DNA of 49,235 nt from JBHHYU01 sp046757725 (GTDB lineage: Bacteria > Desulfobacterota > Binatia > UBA9968), in NCBI GenBank assembly GCA_046757725.1, contig JBHHYU010000014.1:1-49235 (forward strand). The letters are read 5' to 3'. Below, in pieces: positions 44,613-49,235 of the stretch. The first letter of the stretch is position 1. Each line of letters begins with the position of its first letter. Made by a program: the position numbers and the translations under genes. Under the pieces are notes generated by a model, which was not told the origin of the DNA, made no database searches, and saw nothing but the letters and a program-made list of their open reading frames with translations.

Positions 44613-45863
44613 TTAGGATCTAACCGCGTTCTCCCTTTCAACCAGGAAGAAGGAAAGCGCCAGCGTTCCCAAAAGAATAAGCCCACCAAGGGCCTGCCAC
44701 GCAATGGAGTACGAGCCCGTTGAGTCCACCAGGTAGCCAAACAGGGGAGTGCCGACAAGCGCCCCCACTGCATTCACCGTAATGACGATTCCGAGAGCTG
44801 TTCCAGTCCAGAAACTTCCAGCGAGTTCGCCGATGAGGGCATAGGAGACTCCTTGGTACCCCACCATGCACAGGCCAGCGAGGAAGATCAAAGGCAACAG
44901 AACAAAAAGGGAGATGCCGCGCGGGATTAGACCCAGGCCCAGGGTAAGCGCAACCGAAAGAAATCCGATCAGGACCAGAACGATTTTGCGCTGTCCTTGA
45001 AAAAGGCGATCGCTAACGATACCCCACCCGATGCGACCCGTTATTGCCCCAACCTGAATAAAGGCCAAGGACTGGCCGGCCCAGTAAGCCGAGAATCCTA
45101 TGATTTCCTTGAGGTATAAGGGGATATAGGTTAGCAGAGACATCTGTGCTAGAAGGAGAACCGATGTACCGAGACTGACCGTCAGGAGATTTTTCAATTT
45201 CGGGATGCTTTTGACCTTTTGAGATGAAGGTACCGGGAGTTCCGGGCTCTCCAGGCCGTCTTCAGGCTCACGCCAAAGACTCCAAAAACAAAATCCGAAT
45301 AGTAAGTTGATTACGCCCAGGCCGGCCAAGGCCACACGCCAGCCTGCATACAGGACAAGGGAAGGACCCACAACAGCTGCAACCACACCTCCCGCAGGAA
45401 CCCCAGTCTGTTTAATCCCCATGGCGGTGGCCCGTTCTTCCTGATGAAACCAAATCATGACCCCCTTCGTTGTGGCCGGGTTCAGGAAGCTATAGCCCAA
45501 ACCGGCTAGGAAAAAACTGATGAAGGCCCAACCGAATGACGGCGCCAGCGCTGCCACTATGGTGAAAATCCCCAAACCCAGATGGCCGCTAAGGGCTGTT
45601 CCCCGAATACCCAGACGATCAGCCAACCATCCGGCCCCGAGCGAAAGGCCGGCCATTCCTAAATAGAAAGCGGTGAAAAAAAGCCCAATCTGGGCTCGAG
45701 ACAGTTGCAGATCGTGCTGATAAAAGGGAGCAAGGGTATTGATCCCGTATTGTGCGCCCGCACCGATGATATGGGAGATCGTGATGAGGGTCAGGATCGT
45801 CCAGCGAAAGCTGTTTCGCTCAGGCATGGGAGGTGACGTCGGGATGCATGTTTTTTCAATCAA
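44613..45863 (-). CDS. MFS transporter
   Basis: 416 aa with 12 predicted membrane helices. The family motif between helices 2 and 3 is present as GAGWLADRLGIRGTA, and a related one in the second half as GRIGWGIVSDRLFQGQRK. Overall it looks like the monocarboxylate or oxalate/formate-type MFS group (GINTLAPFYQHDLQLSRAQI, GVMIWFHQEERATAMGIKQT). The start TTG 45863 overlaps the upstream ThDP gene by eight bases; ATG 45827 is an alternative. It is the third gene of the aspartate dehydrogenase-like operon and probably moves its substrate or product. Confidence 0.9.
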   Translation of the reverse strand: MIEKTCIPTSPPMPERNSFRWTILTLITISHIIGAGAQYGINTLAPFYQHDLQLSRAQIGLFFTAFYLGMAGLSLGAGWLADRLGIRGTALSGHLGLGIFTIVAALAPSFGWAFISFFLAGLGYSFLNPATTKGVMIWFHQEERATAMGIKQTGVPAGGVVAAVVGPSLVLYAGWRVALAGLGVINLLFGFCFWSLWREPEDGLESPELPVPSSQKVKSIPKLKNLLTVSLGTSVLLLAQMSLLTYIPLYLKEIIGFSAYWAGQSLAFIQVGAITGRIGWGIVSDRLFQGQRKIVLVLIGFLSVALTLGLGLIPRGISLFVLLPLIFLAGLCMVGYQGVSYALIGELAGSFWTGTALGIVITVNAVGALVGTPLFGYLVDSTGSYSIAWQALGGLILLGTLALSFFLVERENAVRS

Positions 45864-47451
45864 ACACCGTGATCGAGTAAGGCTCTACGTCAATAAAGGC
45901 TTCTATAATGCTCGGGCCATTGAGGCTCAATCCCCAATCAATAGCCTCACCCACGGTCTTTTCATTGATGGCGGATCGGCAGGGGACGCCAAAGTAATGT
46001 GGTGGGGATTCCAACGGAGCGCCAAGATAAACCCCCGAAAGACCATATCGCTTCCGCTCCTGTTTGACCTTCATTAAGCCTAGCCACCCGTCATTCAGAA
46101 CAATAATTGGGACGGCTAATCCAAGCCGTCTGGCCAAGGCCACCTCACCGACAGTCATCTGAAAACCGCCGTCTCCTACGATACCCACAACGGCTCGTTC
46201 GGGATAAACCAGCTTTGCGGCGTACGCAGCGGGCATGCCGTAGCCCATCGAAGACCAGCCATTCGTGGCGAGACAAGTCCAGGGAAAATCGGACCGCCAC
46301 TGAGTGGCGATCTGATGAGTATGCGCACCAACATCAGTTGCCAAGACGGCATCCGCAGGAAGTTTTTTTCTTAGGACATCTAGCAAGTTATGCAGCCCAA
46401 GTCCTCGGCAGTCGGGGCGTAGTGATTGCTCCAGAGTCTGACGGTGGGCCCTCCACTGAGCGGTGGACCAGTCATTAGGCAAGGCAGCAATCTTGCTCAT
46501 ACGTTCAATGACCAGATCCAGATCACCAGCCTTATTGAGCAACATTGTCACGTCCGTGCCGACATCTGCGGTCTCCGTGCTCACATGGAGGACAGGCGTA
46601 TTTCCGACCCATTCCTCATAGTTGATCTCGACCGGATCGTATCCCACCGCGATGATCAAGTCCGCCTTAGCAAGTAGGATTTGAACATCTGTCCGCCGTG
46701 CACGGCCCAGTACTCCAACCCAGTTCGGATGGCTTTCCGGAAGAAATCCCTTAGCATGGAGGGTAGAAACAAAGGGAATGTTTTGTGTTTCTATAAAGCG
46801 CAAAAGTTGCTCCGGCGCCTTCGTCCGAGTAAAGGTCAGGCCGGTTACCAGTAAGGGCCTTCGACTTCGACTCAGCTCTGCCGAGAGTTTCTCGGCCACC
46901 TCATTCGAGGTGTCGGGAAGTCCATTGCCACTTTCAAATTCGCTGAGGGCTTCCGTGGCCTCGGCCAGAGCAACGTCCTCAGGCAAATCCATATGGACGG
47001 GACCGGGAGGTTCGGTACAGACAATAGCCAAGGCCTCCGCGAAAGATGTGGCTACTTGACCCTCCCGAAGGGGAAATGACGCCTTGGTCAGTGGTTGAAA
47101 AAGAAGGTGATGGTCAATACGCATTTGGACGCGTCGCTGTAACCAGGGTGTCCCGACATTACAGGTTATTGCGAGGAGCGGCGAGCGATCGAGCCAAGCG
47201 CTTCCCACACCGGTCGCCAGATTGGTCGCCCCGGGACCCATAGTCGATACACAGACACCGGGAACACCGGTCAACTTTCCAACGGTCTGGGCCATGAACC
47301 CAGCGGAAGTTTCGCTCGCTGTCAGAATAAACTCGATCGCGCTCTTACGAAGGGCCTCAATCAAAGGGAGGACAGGACCACTCGGTATCCCAAATACCCA
47401 CCGGACCCCTGCCCTCTCCAACATCCGGACCAAAAGTTCAGCGTCTTTCAT
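45856..47451 (-). CDS. Thiamine-diphosphate-dependent enzyme (acetolactate synthase / decarboxylase type)
   Basis: 531 aa with the three ThDP-enzyme domains. The activating glutamate is E47 in TASETSAGFMA. STMGPGATNLATGVGSAWLD is typical of the ALS/benzoylformate decarboxylase group. The central domain has RPLLVTGLTFT, and the ThDP/Mg motif is GDGGFQMTVGEVALARRLGL ending with PIIVLNDG. It decarboxylates or ligates 2-oxo acids. The ilvN-type small subunit is absent, which argues against anabolic acetolactate synthase. It lies eight bases after the NadX-like gene, so its substrate may be the oxo acid made by that dehydrogenase (inference). Confidence 0.9.
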   Translation of the reverse strand: MKDAELLVRMLERAGVRWVFGIPSGPVLPLIEALRKSAIEFILTASETSAGFMAQTVGKLTGVPGVCVSTMGPGATNLATGVGSAWLDRSPLLAITCNVGTPWLQRRVQMRIDHHLLFQPLTKASFPLREGQVATSFAEALAIVCTEPPGPVHMDLPEDVALAEATEALSEFESGNGLPDTSNEVAEKLSAELSRSRRPLLVTGLTFTRTKAPEQLLRFIETQNIPFVSTLHAKGFLPESHPNWVGVLGRARRTDVQILLAKADLIIAVGYDPVEINYEEWVGNTPVLHVSTETADVGTDVTMLLNKAGDLDLVIERMSKIAALPNDWSTAQWRAHRQTLEQSLRPDCRGLGLHNLLDVLRKKLPADAVLATDVGAHTHQIATQWRSDFPWTCLATNGWSSMGYGMPAAYAAKLVYPERAVVGIVGDGGFQMTVGEVALARRLGLAVPIIVLNDGWLGLMKVKQERKRYGLSGVYLGAPLESPPHYFGVPCRSAINEKTVGEAIDWGLSLNGPSIIEAFIDVEPYSITVFD

Positions 47452-47459
47452 GCGCTGTT

Positions 47460-48266
47460 CTATGTTCCAATGCGCACAGAATCCGCCGCATCTTGGACTG
47501 AACGGATAATCGAGAGCGCCGTCAATTTTCCGGTACGTGGGTTTTCGCTGGGAACATTCTCTATGTGAACCGTCAAACGGCCGAACTCCCCTTCAACTTC
47601 AATGTCGTGACAGTTGCGCCGAAGCCCGGGGACTGCCAGAATGCGTATGCGAGTCTTGTCGGGTCCCAAACCGGCCAGGCTCACGGCCGCAGAGACATTG
47701 ACATTGGCAGGAAAGCCGCGGCAAGCCTCGCGAGCAGTCCCTGCAAACACCTCACGTTCCTCACGAACGCCGGCCAGCGAGATCCCATGCTCAACAAGAT
47801 AAGGCGCACCCTCCAGTCCTCCGGGCGGCTTGCGTGTGGTTATCGTCACATGGGAAACTACACCGGTACAAGCCGACTTGATGCCATCCAGTCCGGCAAT
47901 CGCGCCGGAAGGTAAAAAGAGGTGGCAACGGGTCTTCCTCGACCGCTCGATAATTTCGGGATAGTCGAGCAATGCCCCTACACTGATGACCATCAGATCC
48001 TTGCCCGCATCAAAGACCTGGCGAGCTAGATCGGGGACCACTGCTCCTCCGGCTGCCTCGACGATCAGATCGGAACGCGCGATAAGCAGTGCTTGGTCCA
48101 GATAGTCCGGCGGCTGGCGCAACGTCGACAAAAAAGCCCGGGCAGTTTCCTCTGTCCGGCTCGTCACGCCAGCAACACGCACGGCAAGCCTGCCCACATC
48201 GACCGCTTTAAGGAGCGCTTGCCCGATCGCTCCGCATCCCACAATCCCAATCGATTTCAATGCCAT
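47460..48266 (-). CDS. nadX: L-aspartate dehydrogenase-like protein (NadX family)
   Basis: 268 aa. The Rossmann start IGIVGCGAIGQALLKAVD, then IVEAAGGAVV, LMVISVGALLD, the active-site loop LFLPSGAIAGLDGIKSA, and the conserved FPANVNVSAAVSLAGLGPDK with its catalytic region. NadX oxidises aspartate to iminoaspartate with NAD(P). No nadA or nadC is next to it; instead a ThDP enzyme and an MFS transporter follow, which points to catabolism of aspartate or a related amino acid rather than NAD synthesis. ATG 48266 begins the fold and has AGGA ten bases upstream; a TTG at 48275 is possible. Confidence 0.85.
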   Translation of the reverse strand: MALKSIGIVGCGAIGQALLKAVDVGRLAVRVAGVTSRTEETARAFLSTLRQPPDYLDQALLIARSDLIVEAAGGAVVPDLARQVFDAGKDLMVISVGALLDYPEIIERSRKTRCHLFLPSGAIAGLDGIKSACTGVVSHVTITTRKPPGGLEGAPYLVEHGISLAGVREEREVFAGTAREACRGFPANVNVSAAVSLAGLGPDKTRIRILAVPGLRRNCHDIEVEGEFGRLTVHIENVPSENPRTGKLTALSIIRSVQDAADSVRIGT

Positions 48267-48280
48267 AACAGTCAATTCCT

Positions 48281-48330
48281 ATCTATCTTGAAGCACTTTC
48301 CGCTGTCAATGAATGGGCGTGGGTGAGCAG
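48281..48330. repeat. Imperfect 50-bp direct repeat, copy A
   Basis: Aligned without gaps to 49091-49140 it shares 35 of 50 bases, most differences being transitions. Both copies contain TGTCAATG, which is TTGACA on the minus strand. Copy A lies directly upstream of the NadX-like gene. Confidence 0.55.
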
Positions 48331-48373
48331 TAGAGCCCAGGCCTTCGACGCCTTGGAAAATGCCAGATGGCGA

Positions 48374-48775
48374 TCAAATAATAATCGGCGACAGACCTTC
48401 AGCGCTCAGCCCATATCGTTCAAACACTCGGTCATGGGAAACGATTCGCAGTTTTTCTACGGTGGCTTGGGCAACGAGCATCCGGTCGAAAGGATCTCGA
48501 TGGACTCCAGGCAGCCGACTAACACCGAGCGCGTGTTGGAAAGAGATCGCTAATGGTTGAAATCCGCTCTTCATGATCGCGTCGTCCAGCTCGTCCAATT
48601 CAATCTCAATCCGTCCCAGCGCCGCCTTAATCACCACCTCCCAGATGGAGGCCGAGCTTACAAGCATGTCATTGGCGGGGTTGGCAATTATCCCGCGGGC
48701 TTCCTTTGATAGTTTCGGGCTGTCGGATAACCACCACAGGAGCACGTTCGTGTCGAGCAGTAACCGCACGTTCAA
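48374..48775 (-). CDS. PIN-domain toxin of a Phd-PIN (VapC-type) pair
   Basis: 133 aa. PIN acidic residues are in place: D8 in LLDTNVLLWWL, E46 in SSASIWEVVIK, D94 and D97 in HRDPFDRMLVAQA, and D115 in SHDRVF. This is the Sll0205-like PIN group, probably an RNase that cuts tRNA or rRNA when freed from the antitoxin. It overlaps the antitoxin gene by four bases (stop/start), which couples their translation. Confidence 0.92.
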   Translation of the reverse strand: MNVRLLLDTNVLLWWLSDSPKLSKEARGIIANPANDMLVSSASIWEVVIKAALGRIEIELDELDDAIMKSGFQPLAISFQHALGVSRLPGVHRDPFDRMLVAQATVEKLRIVSHDRVFERYGLSAEGLSPIII

Positions 48776-49011
48776 GGTCGGCCTTGGAACGAGGCCAATA
48801 TGTCCTTCGGAAGAGGCTGGTCAAAACTCTTTTTGATTCGTACCTTTCCGCGCAATTGGCCCGGGCGGCGCGGCTTTCCTTTGCCAACGTAGGGAACTAA
48901 TCGGGCGATAGGCCTTCCCGCCTTGGCGATGATGATCTCTTTGCCGCTGGCGGCTTGCTCGACTAGACGCGAAAGGTGCGTTTTTGCTTGATGGATGTTC
49001 ACCTGGCTCAT
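48772..49011 (-). CDS. Phd/YefM-type antitoxin
   Basis: 79 aa. SQVNIHQAKTHLSRLVEQAA, then GKEIIIAKAGRPIARLVP is the typical Phd/YefM DNA-binding half; the C-terminal half (RGKVRIKKSFDQPLPKDILA) would bind and block the PIN toxin. Such antitoxins repress their own promoter; a 12-bp palindrome lies seven bases upstream of the ATG. Confidence 0.93.
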   Translation of the reverse strand: MSQVNIHQAKTHLSRLVEQAASGKEIIIAKAGRPIARLVPYVGKGKPRRPGQLRGKVRIKKSFDQPLPKDILASFQGRP

Positions 49012-49017
49012 AACTAA

Positions 49018-49051
49018 ACTAAGCTTAGTCCATCTACCCAGTCGTTGTCAA
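49018..49051 (-). promoter_or_regulatory. Toxin-antitoxin promoter with operator palindrome over the -10
   Basis: The minus strand has TTGACA (49046-49051), an 18-bp spacer and a weak -10 TAAGCT (49022-49027). The perfect 12-bp palindrome ACTAAGCTTAGT (49018-49029) covers the -10 box, so bound antitoxin would block it. The leader would be only about four bases. Confidence 0.5.
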
Positions 49052-49090
49052 GGGCGCGAACTGCGGGAGACATCCTAGCAGCCCATCTCC

Positions 49091-49140
49091 GTCTATCTAG
49101 AACTGTTTTGGCCTGTCAATGGACCGGCGTAGGTAAACAG
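49091..49140. repeat. Imperfect 50-bp direct repeat, copy B
   Basis: Partner of copy A (48281-48330), 70 percent identical, about 810 bp away on the other side of the toxin-antitoxin genes. Also contains TTGACA on the minus strand. Confidence 0.55.
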
Positions 49141-49235
49141 AGTTTAAAGCCGGGGCCGTTGGGGTCTCGCTGGGCTAAATTGAAGGAGAATACTATCGAA
49201 TCTTGCTTCAAGAAAAAGACGACATCAAAATACAA

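Overview
The window is bacterial chromosome of intermediate GC content, with tightly packed operons on both strands. I see no rRNA, no tRNA that I can recognise and no CRISPR array. The gene set combines a TAXI-type TRAP transporter, UbiD-family decarboxylases, MmgE/PrpD, a DUF4175-MoxR-DUF58-DUF4159 operon, a long-form HisG and an orphan EutA. This suits an uncultured soil, sediment or subsurface lineage of the Desulfobacterota / NC10 / Nitrospirota / Rokubacteria type. Taxonomy cannot be fixed from the sequence alone.

Layout. 1-2.5 kb (+): the end of a DMSO-reductase-family molybdenum enzyme, then a MoaD/ThiS-like sulfur carrier. 2.7-7.3 kb (-): a translationally coupled four-gene operon (tryptophanase/tyrosine phenol-lyase-like PLP enzyme, AMP-forming acyl-CoA ligase, two SDR oxidoreductases). 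7.6-10.8 kb: housekeeping genes (NUDIX, CutA, 5-formyl-THF cyclo-ligase-like, hisI-hisG). 10.9-12.4 kb (-): a small membrane protein, a membrane-anchored TPR protein and a 4Fe-4S protein behind a good sigma70 promoter. 12.8-17 kb: cupin, MOSC, a metallo-beta-lactamase-fold protein without its usual ligands, and MmgE/PrpD. 15-18.6 kb is a decay zone holding a frameshifted DUF433 gene, a broken unknown ORF, a truncated IS110 transposase bracketed by repeats, and an ORF6N gene with an early stop codon.

18.8-20.4 kb (-) is a lone EutA-type reactivase. Divergent from it, 20.6-34.5 kb (+) is one long envelope operon: DUF4175 coiled-coil membrane protein, TPR-gluzincin, MoxR ATPase, ROK kinase, DUF58, BatA-like VWA protein, DUF4159, VWA/GATase-like protein and an exported MBL protein. 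The MoxR ATPase probably works on the three MIDAS-bearing VWA proteins at the membrane.

34.8-43.7 kb (+) looks like an uptake and decarboxylation locus: quinone oxidoreductase, TAXI TRAP binding protein, fused TRAP permease, UbiD, a 49-residue zinc-ribbon protein, UbiD, and a cyclase-family lipoprotein behind a 5'-terminal mRNA hairpin. 43.8-44.5 kb is an internally deleted ADP-forming acyl-CoA synthetase fossil. 44.6-48.3 kb (-) is an aspartate dehydrogenase-like / ThDP enzyme / MFS operon. 48.4-49.0 kb (-) is a Phd-PIN toxin-antitoxin pair bracketed by an imperfect 50-bp direct repeat.

No wholly new system is proven. The best candidates are the PLP-lyase/ligase/SDR operon, the UbiD-zinc ribbon-UbiD unit, and the 5' hairpin in front of the cyclase lipoprotein.
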